Source of the DNA: Anderseniella sp963787895 | GTDB lineage: Bacteria; Pseudomonadota; Alphaproteobacteria; Rhizobiales; Aestuariivirgaceae | DNA length: 64,000 bases | Direction: 5' to 3' | Assembly (NCBI GenBank): GCA_963787895.1 | Contig: CAWBEX010000004.1 | Coordinates: 124,001-188,000, forward strand | Shown here: positions 52,673 to 62,070 of the stretch, piece after piece | How positions within the stretch are numbered: position 1 is the first letter of the stretch | How the letters are laid out: each line of letters begins with the position of its first letter | Notes under the pieces: model-generated | Told to the model about the DNA's origin: nothing | Seen by the model: the letters and a program-made list of their open reading frames with translations, nothing else | Database searches by the model: none | Translations under genes and position numbers: made by a program

Positions 52673-53185
52673 TCAGGCAAACATGCCGCCGCCGGACGAC
52701 AGCTGCGCGCGGACCATGGCCAGCGCCGTGCTGACAGATGCCAGGCGGATTTCTTCGCGGCCGATATCGCCGTATTCCATGCGCACATGATGGGTGACCA
52801 TTTCGGTACGCGCACAGGCAAAATGCACCAGCCCAACGGGTTTTGCCTTCGAGCCGCCACCAGGACCTGCTATGCCTGTCACCGAGACGGCCAGATTTGC
52901 GCGCGAATGACGCAATGCACCTTCCGCCATTTCACGTGCCACTTGTTCCGATACTGCACCATGCTGATCAATCAAGGCCATGGCTATGCCCAGCATCTCT
53001 GCCTTGGCTTCGTTTGAATAGGTGATGAAACCGCGCTCCACAACGGCGGATGAACCTGCGATGCTTGTGAGCAAGCCGGCCACCAACCCTCCGGTGCAGC
53101 TTTCGGCGGTCGCAACCTTCAGACCACCATCACGCAGCATGTCGAGTGTGTCCTTTGCTTCGATGATGAGCTGTCGATTGAACAT
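52673..53185 (-). CDS. pncC: Nicotinamide-nucleotide amidohydrolase (CinA C-terminal domain)
   Basis: A 170-residue protein with the CinA_C features AESCTGGLVAGLLTSIAGSS and GIAGPGGGSKAKPVGLVHFA. PncC deamidates nicotinamide mononucleotide to recycle NAD. It lacks the MoeA-like N-terminal domain of full CinA. It starts 5 bp after the stop of ispDF, so the two are probably one transcript. Confidence 0.94.
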   Translation of the reverse strand: MFNRQLIIEAKDTLDMLRDGGLKVATAESCTGGLVAGLLTSIAGSSAVVERGFITYSNEAKAEMLGIAMALIDQHGAVSEQVAREMAEGALRHSRANLAVSVTGIAGPGGGSKAKPVGLVHFACARTEMVTHHVRMEYGDIGREEIRLASVSTALAMVRAQLSSGGGMFA

Positions 53186-53190
53186 AGGCT

Positions 53191-54363
53191 TTACTCAGGC
53201 AATCTGATGGTCGCTGTAGCGGCAGCAGCAATGCCTTCCTCGCGACCGGTGAACCCCAGCCATTCGGTTGTTGTGGCCTTGACCGAGACGCGGGATACGT
53301 CAATGCCAACAATGTTTGCCACGCTCTCGCGCATGGCATCAACATGGGGCCGCATCTTCGGCGCCTGGCATATCAGGGTCAGGTCAACGTGTGAAATCTG
53401 GCCACCCCGGTCCGCCACCATTTTTGCCGCGTGCTTCAGGAAAATGTCGGAAGCCGCTCCTTTCCATTGCGGGTCGGTGGGCGGAAAGTGCTTGCCGATG
53501 TCACCTTCACACAAAGCGCCGTAAATTGCGTCGGTGATGGTGTGCAGGCCGACGTCAGCGTCAGAGTGGCCCTTCAGTTTCCTTGTGTGCGGGATGTTTA
53601 CGCCGCATAGAATGACGTGATCGCCATCTTCGAATGCGTGAACGTCGTAGCCGTGGCCGACCCGGATGTCTGTCAGCATGTATTGTGTTCCTGTCCTTAT
53701 CCGTTGATCTGCCTCATGCAAGTCATCAGCGGTGGTGATTTTCTTGTTCTCTGGTTTGCCGGCCACGATGGCCACGGATAGGCCGGCCCATTCGGCGATT
53801 GATGCATCGTCGGTGAAATCCTTCCTGCCGCTGCTTGAGGCTGCCTCGTGTGCCTTGATGATTTCTGCGAAGCGGAAACCCTGCGGGGTCTGCGCGCCCC
53901 ACAGGCCGCTCCGGTCCACTGTATCGGTAATCACACCATTGGCCTCCCGCTTCAGCGTATCGGCAACAGCCACTGCAGGAATGCAGCCGGCATGGGTGTC
54001 CAACGCGTTGATGACAGCGGAAATCGTCTCGGCATCAATGAAGGGCCGAGCAGCGTCATGTATCAATACCTTGCCGACGGACTTGGCGTGCAGAGAATTC
54101 AGTCCATTGAAAACTGACATCTGGCGGGTGGCACCACCTTGTACCGGGGCGGGCAGGGCGAGACCTTCAACGGCCTGATTGTAAAGCGGTTCATGTCCTT
54201 CACCGATGACGACTTGAATGTGAGCAATTTCAGGATGTGCCTGAAACGCTTTGACTGTGCGTCGAAGGATCATCTCGCCGCCGATTGTTTGATACTGCTT
54301 GGGGATTTCACCACCAACGCGGAGTCCGGCACCAGCGGCCACTACTATGACGGCAATACTCAT
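53191..54363 (-). CDS. ispDF: Bifunctional IspD/IspF of isoprenoid synthesis
   Basis: The 390-residue enzyme catalyses two steps of the MEP pathway. The IspD half (residues 1 to about 230) has AVIVVAAGAGLRVGGEIPKQY and GVITDTVDRSGLWGAQTPQGF. The IspF half has VGHGYDVHAFEDGDHVILCG and LKGHSDADVGLHTITDAIYG with the metal-binding His and Asp. Fused IspDF is common in alphaproteobacteria. The start at 54363 (MSIAVIVV) agrees with homologues, while an extension to 54402 does not. Confidence 0.97.
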   Translation of the reverse strand: MSIAVIVVAAGAGLRVGGEIPKQYQTIGGEMILRRTVKAFQAHPEIAHIQVVIGEGHEPLYNQAVEGLALPAPVQGGATRQMSVFNGLNSLHAKSVGKVLIHDAARPFIDAETISAVINALDTHAGCIPAVAVADTLKREANGVITDTVDRSGLWGAQTPQGFRFAEIIKAHEAASSSGRKDFTDDASIAEWAGLSVAIVAGKPENKKITTADDLHEADQRIRTGTQYMLTDIRVGHGYDVHAFEDGDHVILCGVNIPHTRKLKGHSDADVGLHTITDAIYGALCEGDIGKHFPPTDPQWKGAASDIFLKHAAKMVADRGGQISHVDLTLICQAPKMRPHVDAMRESVANIVGIDVSRVSVKATTTEWLGFTGREEGIAAAATATIRLPE

Positions 54364-54528
54364 GGAGCGGGACAACCCTGACCAATTCGAACTCTTGCGC
54401 ATGCTGTATCAGCCTGCCAGCCAGAACCGCAAGGGCAAGCTACATTGAAGTGCAACAATGTGGTTGCATTAGGCTTCAGGATTGGTAGTCTGCCTTAAAA
54501 TTATACGTGTCAACATAGTGATTAAATT

Positions 54529-55551
54529 GTGAGCATATCAATTGGCGGCATCACGACCTGCAACCGGGTCTTTCTGGCACCTATGTCTGGGGTGACAGAC
54601 GAGCCGTTCCGGGTTCTGGCGCACAGATATGGCGCAGGGCTGGTGGTATCGGAGATGGTCGCCAGCAATGCGCTGGTGGAAGCCAGGCCGGACATGGTGC
54701 GCCGGGCAACCGGGGCCGGCAAAGTGAGCCCGTTCGTTCTGCAATTAGCTGGGCGCGAGCCGGAATGGATGGCGCGCGGCGCCGAACTTGCCCAGAAAAT
54801 TGGCGCAGACATCATCGACATCAACATGGGTTGCCCGGCGCGCGAAGTGGCCGGAAAGTTGTCAGGTTCAGCGCTGATGCGTGACCTCGATCATGCGTGC
54901 TGCCTGATTGAGGCGACAGTCAAGGCGTCCTCGGTGCCTGTAACACTGAAGATGCGGCTTGGCTGGGATCACGATTGCCTGAACGCACCTGAGCTGGCTG
55001 CGCGGGCCGAGGCGCTCGGCGTTGCCATGGTCACAGTACATGGCCGGACGCGCAATCAGTTCTACAATGGCAAGGCCAACTGGGCAGCCATCCGGGCAGT
55101 GCGAGAGGCGATCACCATTCCACTGATCGCCAATGGCGACGGCAAGACGATCGAAGACGTCAAAACCATGCTGGACGCATCAGGCGCGGATGGGGTGATG
55201 GTGGGTCGCGGCGCCTATGGGCGTCCCTGGTGGCCTGGTGTGTTGGCCGAATTGCTGGACTGCGGCAGGGGCCTTGCGGAACCGTCTCTGGAAGAACAGT
55301 GGGCAATCATGCGTGAACACCACGACATGATGGTCGCACACTATGGCGAGGGACACGGTGTTCGCATTGCCCGCAAGCATGTTGGATGGTACCTGGGCCG
55401 TTGGGCGGAGCAGGGGGCGCTGACACCTGAACTGGCCCTGCAACATCGCCGCAAGCTGTTGTCACTAAAACATCAGCGGGAAGTTCAGCGCAGTATGAAA
55501 GACCTGAGGGCCGATCTGCTCCGGCCGCTGTCTGAAATGAGGGCAGCATGA
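54529..55551 (+). CDS. dusB: tRNA-dihydrouridine synthase (NifR3/DusB type)
   Basis: The 340-residue flavoenzyme reduces uridines in tRNA. The FMN-binding barrel begins RVFLAPMSGVTDEPFRVLA, and NMGCPAREVAGKLSGSALMRD carries the active-site Cys. HGRTRNQFYNGKANWAAI and GVMVGRGAYGRPW follow. It starts at GTG 54529. As in rhizobia, it heads the ntr operon; its stop overlaps the ntrB start by 4 bp. Confidence 0.95.
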   Translation: MSISIGGITTCNRVFLAPMSGVTDEPFRVLAHRYGAGLVVSEMVASNALVEARPDMVRRATGAGKVSPFVLQLAGREPEWMARGAELAQKIGADIIDINMGCPAREVAGKLSGSALMRDLDHACCLIEATVKASSVPVTLKMRLGWDHDCLNAPELAARAEALGVAMVTVHGRTRNQFYNGKANWAAIRAVREAITIPLIANGDGKTIEDVKTMLDASGADGVMVGRGAYGRPWWPGVLAELLDCGRGLAEPSLEEQWAIMREHHDMMVAHYGEGHGVRIARKHVGWYLGRWAEQGALTPELALQHRRKLLSLKHQREVQRSMKDLRADLLRPLSEMRAA

Positions 55552-56657
55552 AGCATTCAAGCCCACAATCCGGTACAGCGATGATCTTGCTGCAATCGCT
55601 GCCTAGCCCGATGTTGGCAATATCCGCCGATGATGAAATTTTTGAAGCCAACAGTGCTGCAGAAGAGTTCTTTGCCCTGAGCCGGTCGACGTTGCTGCGC
55701 ATGGAGCTGGCCGATATCGTCCCGTTCGCCAGCCCGCTGTTTTCTGCGACCACCCGGCTGCGTGCCACCGGCATGACCCTGGCCGAATACGGGGTCAAGC
55801 TTGGCACGCCGCGAACCGGCGGTGAGCGAATGGTGGATATCCAGGCAGGCCTCGTGCCTGAGCAACCTGGTTGCATGGTCCTGATCATCATTCAGCGCTC
55901 AGTCGCACAGGCCTTTGACCGGCAGATGAACAATCTCCAGGCGGCTCGCTCAGTTTCAGGCATGGCTTCCATGCTGGCCCACGAGATCAAGAACCCCTTG
56001 TCCGGCATCAAGGGCGCAGCACAGCTGCTGGAAACCAACGCTCCTCTGGAAGACCGGGAACTAACCCAACTCATTTGCAGCGAGACTGAGAGAATACGCT
56101 CGCTAGTGGATCAGATGGAAGTGTTCTCGGATGAACGCGCACCAGTTCTTGAACCCATAAACATTCACACCGTGCTGGAGCACGTCAGGAAGTTAGCCAG
56201 CTCAGGCTTTGCTTCATCTGTGGAATTTGTCGAAGACTACGACCCTTCGTTGCCCAACATCATGGCCAATGGTGACCAGCTCATACAGGTTTTTCTGAAC
56301 CTTGTGAAAAATGCGACTGAAGCCATTGAAAAGGAAGAACAACCGGGCCGAATAACCTTGTCGACCGCCTACCGTCCAGGTCTGCGCATGCAGGTGCCGG
56401 GTTCAACAGCATCGGTATCTCTGCCACTGGAAATTGCCATTCGCGACAATGGCCCCGGCATAGCCCCTGATGTTGCGGAAAATCTGTTCGACCCATTCGT
56501 AAGCTCAAAGGACAGCGGTCGCGGACTGGGTTTGGCGCTGGTTGCAAAACTGGTGCGGGACCATGGCGGTATTGTCGACGCCGAAACCCTTGATGATGGC
56601 TCGGTTTTCAAGGTCTTGCTCCCTCTCAGCCCCGCAAGTGAAAGGATTTCCCCATGA
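55548..56657 (+). CDS. ntrB: Nitrogen regulation sensor kinase NtrB
   Basis: A 369-residue soluble kinase with an N-terminal PAS domain (residues about 10-120) and His145 in the H-box MLAHEIKNPLSGIKGAAQLLE. The catalytic domain has NLVKNATEAIEKEEQ, DNGPGIAPD and GRGLGLALVAKL. It phosphorylates or dephosphorylates NtrC according to PII signals, reporting cellular nitrogen. It overlaps both dusB and ntrC by 4 bp. Confidence 0.97.
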   Translation: MKHSSPQSGTAMILLQSLPSPMLAISADDEIFEANSAAEEFFALSRSTLLRMELADIVPFASPLFSATTRLRATGMTLAEYGVKLGTPRTGGERMVDIQAGLVPEQPGCMVLIIIQRSVAQAFDRQMNNLQAARSVSGMASMLAHEIKNPLSGIKGAAQLLETNAPLEDRELTQLICSETERIRSLVDQMEVFSDERAPVLEPINIHTVLEHVRKLASSGFASSVEFVEDYDPSLPNIMANGDQLIQVFLNLVKNATEAIEKEEQPGRITLSTAYRPGLRMQVPGSTASVSLPLEIAIRDNGPGIAPDVAENLFDPFVSSKDSGRGLGLALVAKLVRDHGGIVDAETLDDGSVFKVLLPLSPASERISP

Positions 56658-58111
56658 CCCCCGGCACAGTACTGGTGGCCGATGATGACGCTGCAATCCG
56701 CACAGTTGTGACGCAGGCATTGAGCCGTGCAGGCTTCGACGTACGGGCTGCAAGCAACGCATCATCTCTTTGGCGCTGGGTCAGCGAAGGCGAGGGTGAT
56801 GTGGTGCTCACCGACGTAGTGCTGCCTGACGAGAGCGGCTTCGACTTGTTGCCACGCATCAAAGCCAAGCGGCCGCGGCTTCCGGTCATCGTGATGAGTG
56901 CGCGAAATACAATCATGACAGCAATTACTGCCAGCGAACGCGGTGCCTATGACTATCTTCCAAAACCCTTTGACCTGAATAATCTGGTTGCCACCGTCTC
57001 ACGGGCGCTTGAAGACGCTCGCAAGGCCGATCAACCGCTGAGTGCGCGCCCACCAGCCGACGATATTGAAACGTTGCCGATAGTTGGCAGGTCTCAGGCC
57101 ATGCAGGACATCTACCGTGTAGTTGCCCGAATGACCCGCACTGATCTGACTGTCATGATCCAGGGTGAAAGCGGCACTGGCAAGGAACTGGTTGCGCGTG
57201 CATTGCACGACTTCTCAAAGCGCAAGTCTGCACCCTTTGTTGCCATGAACATGGCGGCAATACCGAGAGAGTTGATTGAGTCGGAACTGTTCGGTCACGA
57301 AAAGGGGGCGTTTACAGGTGCGGTGTCGCGGTATCTGGGCCGATTTGAGCAGGCGCATGGTGGCACGCTGTTTCTTGATGAAATTGGCGACATGCCGATG
57401 GAAGCACAAACACGATTGTTGCGTGTGCTGCAGGAGGGTGAATACACATCCGTTGGCGGGGTGCGCCCGATAAAAACCAACGTGCGCATCATCGCCGCGA
57501 CACACCGCGACCTGCAACAACTGATTACCCAGGGCATGTTTCGCGAGGACTTGTTCTTCCGGCTTAATGTTGTGCCGTTGCGACTTCCGCCGCTTCGGGA
57601 GCGGGCAGACGACATTCCTGATCTGGTTGCCCATTTTTTGCGCCGCACCGAGCAGCAGGGACTGCCGACAAAGACCTTTTCGCAGGAGGCACTTGCCAGA
57701 CTTCGCAAATCACGCTGGCCGGGCAATATTCGGGAACTGGAAAACTTTGTCAGCAGGCTTTGCGCCATTCACGTTGGCGATGAAATTACTGCGCAGGAAG
57801 TCGACCAGGAATTTGCAGCACAAGACGCAAGACCGCAGACAGATGCCAGCAAAAACTTCAATCATCTGAGCGAGTTTGTGGAGAACCACCTGACGCAGCA
57901 TTTTGCAGGTTACCAGCCTGGCTTGCCTCCTGCCGGATTGTACCACCGCATCATTCACCAGGTGGAAGGCCCGCTGATAAATGCCAGCCTGGCAGCAACC
58001 GGTGGCAATCAGATCAAGGCATCCAGGCTGCTCGGCATAAACCGCAACACCTTGCGTACAAGAATCAAGGATCTTGGCTTGAGTGTTGTGAAGACACCGG
58101 GTGCCAAATAG
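56654..58111 (+). CDS. ntrC: Nitrogen regulation response regulator NtrC
   Basis: The 485-residue sigma54 activator has a receiver domain (phosphoacceptor Asp54), an AAA+ domain with Walker A GESGTGKE (residues about 171-178) and the sigma54-contacting GAFTGA (residues about 218-223), and a Fis-like DNA-binding end (SRLLGINRNTLRTRIKDLG). It turns on nitrogen-scavenging genes under nitrogen limitation. It is followed by a 141-bp gap before ntrY that probably holds the ntrYX promoter. Confidence 0.97.
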   Translation: MTPGTVLVADDDAAIRTVVTQALSRAGFDVRAASNASSLWRWVSEGEGDVVLTDVVLPDESGFDLLPRIKAKRPRLPVIVMSARNTIMTAITASERGAYDYLPKPFDLNNLVATVSRALEDARKADQPLSARPPADDIETLPIVGRSQAMQDIYRVVARMTRTDLTVMIQGESGTGKELVARALHDFSKRKSAPFVAMNMAAIPRELIESELFGHEKGAFTGAVSRYLGRFEQAHGGTLFLDEIGDMPMEAQTRLLRVLQEGEYTSVGGVRPIKTNVRIIAATHRDLQQLITQGMFREDLFFRLNVVPLRLPPLRERADDIPDLVAHFLRRTEQQGLPTKTFSQEALARLRKSRWPGNIRELENFVSRLCAIHVGDEITAQEVDQEFAAQDARPQTDASKNFNHLSEFVENHLTQHFAGYQPGLPPAGLYHRIIHQVEGPLINASLAATGGNQIKASRLLGINRNTLRTRIKDLGLSVVKTPGAK

Positions 58112-58252
58112 TGGTTGCCACGCCAAGCTGAGATTTCTGCAGTTTCGCGGCACCGCAATCGGGTGGTGTCACATATTTGCCACATTAGTGAGGCGTTTGT
58201 GCAACAGTAGGGTTTTAACCCGGCGAGCCCCCAAGATGGCTACTTGCTCTTC

Positions 58253-60562
58253 ATGACTGCATTCACGGATTCAACCATCGAGGATTCCACGCCCATCAAC
58301 CTGGGCAATGCGGCGGAATCTTTCCTAGAGAACAAGTGGATGAACCGCGCCGGCTTGTGCCTTGTCGCACTGACGTTGGCATGCGGCCTGGGCACCTATC
58401 TTTATCTTACTGGCGTCACTACAGCAAAGCCCGACCCTGGCTGGGCACGCCTGCTTTTGTACGCAAATGGTATCTTGCTGGCATTGATGACAGGCCTCAT
58501 CGGCTGGCAACTGGCAAAGCTGTTCAAATCCAGAATGCGCGGGGTGCCCGGCTCCGGGTTGCACATACGCATTGTCACGCTGCTCGGCCTGTTTGCTGTT
58601 TTACCGGCAATTATCGTTGCTGCATTTGCTTCGGTCACCCTCAACAGGGGGCTGGACACGTGGTTATCGGTTCAAACCCAATCCATCGTAGATTCAGCAG
58701 GCGCGGTTGCAGAAGCCTACATCACTGAAAATATGGAGGTTGCGCGAGCAGACGCGGCCTTTATCGCCAATGAACTCAACCAGAAGGCTGCGGATTTCAA
58801 CACCGACAGACAGTCGGTCATTCGCAGAACGGCCACGTACGGCGCAGTGCGTGGTCTGTCCGGTGTCTTTGTTGTCAATCCGGTGACAAAGGAAGTGGCG
58901 ATTTCTGCAACTGCCAACAAGCTGGTGCGGTTCCGCCCGCCGCCACCCGAAGACATTGCACAAGCAACGACCGGGGAGATGGTGGTTCGCGAGCCCGCTG
59001 AAAACGGCAACGTCATCAGGGCGCTTGTCAGGCTGGAAAAAATCGATGGCTATTACCTGTATCTGTACAGGCTGGTGAACCCGGAAGTTATCAAGCAACT
59101 GAGCAAGGCCAGGAACCAACGCGCCGAGTTCGACAATCTCATTGCCCAACGCACGGCACTGCAGCTCAACTTTGCCGCACTTTATGCCGGTATTACCTTC
59201 ATTTTCCTGCTCTCAGCAATCTGGCTTGGCCTGCTGTTCTCAAACCGCCTTGTACAACCAATTGTGGGTTTGGTATCCGCAGCCCAGCAGGTCAGTGCCG
59301 GCCACCTCGAGACCAAGGTAAGCGTAGAAAACTCGACAGGTGACCTTGCCACGCTTGGGCAGACCTTCAACCAAATGACAGATCGCCTGGCGATACAGCG
59401 AGAAGAGTTGACGACGGCCAATGACAAGCTTGATGAAAGACGCCGTTTCATCGAGGCCGTTCTGGCGGGTGTCAGCGCCGGCGTTCTGGGGCTCAATGAA
59501 AACGGCACCATCACGTTGTCCAACAAGTCAGCATTTGAACTGTTGGGTTTGCCGCAAGGTAGCGTCGAAGGCAAGCAGATCGAAGAGATTCTGCCTGAGA
59601 TCTCTGATATTCTCGATGTCGCCCGGTCGAGGATTGACGGCTACGCGGACGGATCAATCACCCGACGGATCGCAGATCAGGAACGCAACCTCATGGCAGG
59701 CGTGACTACCGAGAGAGACGAAGGCAAGATCGAGGGATTTGTTGTTACATTTGACGACACTACCGAACTCGTCGCAGCCCAGCGCAATTCTGCGTGGGCC
59801 GATATAGCGCGACGCATTGCACACGAGATCAAGAACCCGCTGACCCCAATACAATTGTCCGCGGAGCGACTGAAGCGAAAATACGGTGATCAGATCGTTG
59901 GCGACCGAAAAGTCTTCGATCAATGCACGGATACCATCGTCAGGCAGGTCGGCGATATTGGCCGAATGGTTGATGAATTCTCGTCATTTGCCCGCATGCC
60001 AAGCGCGCAACCGGAACAGTACGATCTGGTGTCACTGGTCAAGGAAGCGCTTGTGCTACAGAAAGCCAGCGATGAGAGCATCAGGTTCACCACGGAATTC
60101 CCGGAAAGCCCGGTCTTGGTCATGGTTGACCGACGTCTTGTCAACCAGGCCATGACCAACCTGGTCAAGAATGCGCGAGAGTCCATTGAGACGAAGTTGC
60201 AAAGTGATCAAGACACCGCAGGAGAAATTCATGTGGCGGTTGTTCCAGGTGAGGATCTAGTGCGCGTTTCAGTCTGTGACAATGGCATCGGTCTGCCCGA
60301 GGAAAACCGTTCGCGGTTGACCGAACCCTATATGACCACTCGGGAAAAGGGCACTGGTCTAGGACTGGCAATCGTAACGAGAATTATGGAAGAGCATGGC
60401 GGGAAGCTGACGCTCAGTGATGCTCCAGCCACTTTCCACAGTGGACGCGGCGCGAGAGTGGAACTGGAATTTCCTGCTTTGGGCAGTTCCAGCATCAAGG
60501 TAGCCGGGGGAACAGAAGGCAACAAGATAACTGAAAAGCCCGCAAAGGGAGGTAGCGCCTGA
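58253..60562 (+). CDS. ntrY: Nitrogen regulation membrane sensor kinase NtrY
   Basis: The 769-residue kinase has four hydrophobic helices in the first 330 residues with a periplasmic loop between the third and fourth. A HAMP domain, a PAS-like domain (VLAGVSAGVLGLNENGTITLS) and the H-box IAHEIKNPLTPIQLSAERL follow, with the ATPase motif NLVKNARESIETK and GTGLGLAIVTRI. With NtrX it controls nitrate and envelope-related genes in alphaproteobacteria. The start is ATG 58253; an in-frame TTG at 58244 is possible. Confidence 0.95.
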   Translation: MTAFTDSTIEDSTPINLGNAAESFLENKWMNRAGLCLVALTLACGLGTYLYLTGVTTAKPDPGWARLLLYANGILLALMTGLIGWQLAKLFKSRMRGVPGSGLHIRIVTLLGLFAVLPAIIVAAFASVTLNRGLDTWLSVQTQSIVDSAGAVAEAYITENMEVARADAAFIANELNQKAADFNTDRQSVIRRTATYGAVRGLSGVFVVNPVTKEVAISATANKLVRFRPPPPEDIAQATTGEMVVREPAENGNVIRALVRLEKIDGYYLYLYRLVNPEVIKQLSKARNQRAEFDNLIAQRTALQLNFAALYAGITFIFLLSAIWLGLLFSNRLVQPIVGLVSAAQQVSAGHLETKVSVENSTGDLATLGQTFNQMTDRLAIQREELTTANDKLDERRRFIEAVLAGVSAGVLGLNENGTITLSNKSAFELLGLPQGSVEGKQIEEILPEISDILDVARSRIDGYADGSITRRIADQERNLMAGVTTERDEGKIEGFVVTFDDTTELVAAQRNSAWADIARRIAHEIKNPLTPIQLSAERLKRKYGDQIVGDRKVFDQCTDTIVRQVGDIGRMVDEFSSFARMPSAQPEQYDLVSLVKEALVLQKASDESIRFTTEFPESPVLVMVDRRLVNQAMTNLVKNARESIETKLQSDQDTAGEIHVAVVPGEDLVRVSVCDNGIGLPEENRSRLTEPYMTTREKGTGLGLAIVTRIMEEHGGKLTLSDAPATFHSGRGARVELEFPALGSSSIKVAGGTEGNKITEKPAKGGSA

Positions 60563-61968
60563 TGGCAGCAGATATTCTGATCATTGATGACGAAGCAGAC
60601 ATTCGGGAATTGATCGGCGGTATCCTGGAAGACGAAGGCTATGAGGTGCGGCTTGCTGGCAACAGCGATGCAGCGCTTAGTCTTATAGCAGAACGACGGC
60701 CATCCATGGTGGTGCTGGACATTTGGCTGCAGGGCTCCCGGCTCGACGGCCTGGACCTGTTGCTGAAAATCAAGGAGGTCCACAAGGATATTCCGGTGGT
60801 CATCATCTCCGGGCACGGAAATATTGAAACCGCCGTCTCCGCAATCAAGCGCGGCGCTTATGAATACATCGAAAAGCCATTCAAGGCTGACCGCCTGATA
60901 CACGTGGTAGGGCGGGCGCTGGAGAATTTTCGGCTCAAGCGTGAAAACGAGCAACTGAGGAGCCAAAGCGGTGAAAACAATTCCATCATCGGCTCATCAA
61001 ATACGATCCGCAGTCTCGTCCAGTCGCTGAAACGTGCAGCGCCAAGCAACGGCCGCATCATGCTTTTTGGGCCGATGGGATCTGGCAAGGAGCTTGCTGC
61101 CCGGTGTATTCACAACTGGTCTACACGCGCAGAGGCGCCCTTCGTGGTGCTGCCAGCAGCAACCATGCTGCCACAAACCCTCGAAGAGGAATTGTTCGGC
61201 GTGGAGGACGGGAATGGCCAAACCACACGGGTAGGGCGCCTGGAAGAAGCACACAGTGGCACACTGTTCCTTGATGAGGTGGCTGACATGCCGCTGGAAA
61301 CACAAAGTAAGGTGTTGCGTGTCCTGGTTGAACAGACATTTTTTCGTTCAGGCGGCAGCAAGCCGGTCAAGGTTGACGTGCGCATTCTCTCCTCAACAGC
61401 TCGCGACCTGAAGGCGATGATTTCGGACGGAAGCTTTCGCGAGGACCTTTTACACAGGCTTGCAGTTGTGCCAATTGCCCTGCCATCTTTGCACGAGTTC
61501 CGCGAGGACATTCCCGAATTGATAGAGCATTTCTGTGCACTTTACTCCGCACAAACGGGTCAACCACTGCGCAGTTTCTCTGAAGACGCGCTCGCGGCAA
61601 TCCAGACCATGGATTGGCAGGGCAATGTGCGGCAATTAAAGAATTCCGTTGAACGACTGCTTATCATGACCGGCGGAGAGGCCGATCAACCCATCACGGC
61701 CGCTGCCCTGCCGCAGGACCTGACAGGAGCAGAGATCAATCACAAGGCGGTAACCCTGGAAGGCCTGATGTCAATGCCGCTCAGGGATGCCCGCGACCTT
61801 TTCGAAGCTGAATACATCAAGTTACAATTGAACCGCTTTGGAGGTAATATATCGAAAACAGCGACGTTTGTGGGCATGGAGCGATCTGCCTTGCACCGCA
61901 AAATCCGCGCTCTGGATATTACCACCAACGATCGCGAAGGGTCTGATCAGACCGGCACAGCAGCATAA
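60562..61968 (+). CDS. ntrX: NtrX response regulator without the sigma54 GAFTGA motif
   Basis: The 468-residue partner of NtrY has an N-terminal receiver (phosphoacceptor Asp53), an AAA+ domain with GPMGSGKELAAR, and a C-terminal Fis-like helix-turn-helix (FVGMERSALHRKIRALDI). Where NtrC has GAFTGA this protein reads ELFGVEDGNGQTTRVGRLE. As in other alphaproteobacterial NtrX proteins, it therefore probably does not drive sigma54 promoters directly. It overlaps the ntrY stop by 1 bp. Confidence 0.95.
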   Translation: MAADILIIDDEADIRELIGGILEDEGYEVRLAGNSDAALSLIAERRPSMVVLDIWLQGSRLDGLDLLLKIKEVHKDIPVVIISGHGNIETAVSAIKRGAYEYIEKPFKADRLIHVVGRALENFRLKRENEQLRSQSGENNSIIGSSNTIRSLVQSLKRAAPSNGRIMLFGPMGSGKELAARCIHNWSTRAEAPFVVLPAATMLPQTLEEELFGVEDGNGQTTRVGRLEEAHSGTLFLDEVADMPLETQSKVLRVLVEQTFFRSGGSKPVKVDVRILSSTARDLKAMISDGSFREDLLHRLAVVPIALPSLHEFREDIPELIEHFCALYSAQTGQPLRSFSEDALAAIQTMDWQGNVRQLKNSVERLLIMTGGEADQPITAAALPQDLTGAEINHKAVTLEGLMSMPLRDARDLFEAEYIKLQLNRFGGNISKTATFVGMERSALHRKIRALDITTNDREGSDQTGTAA

Positions 61969-62070
61969 TAGGTAACAGACCATCACCTTACTTGTTTTTC
62001 TTTCTTTGTTGCAGCACTCTCCCGCGACCTTTCGGGGAAGAGAACTGCTTGTTCAATTTCGGATTGATGC

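Noticed and set aside
58210..58221. GGGTTTTAACCC palindrome before ntrY as an operator
   Set aside because: The arms are only 5 bp and match no known regulator site that I can name. It may be chance.
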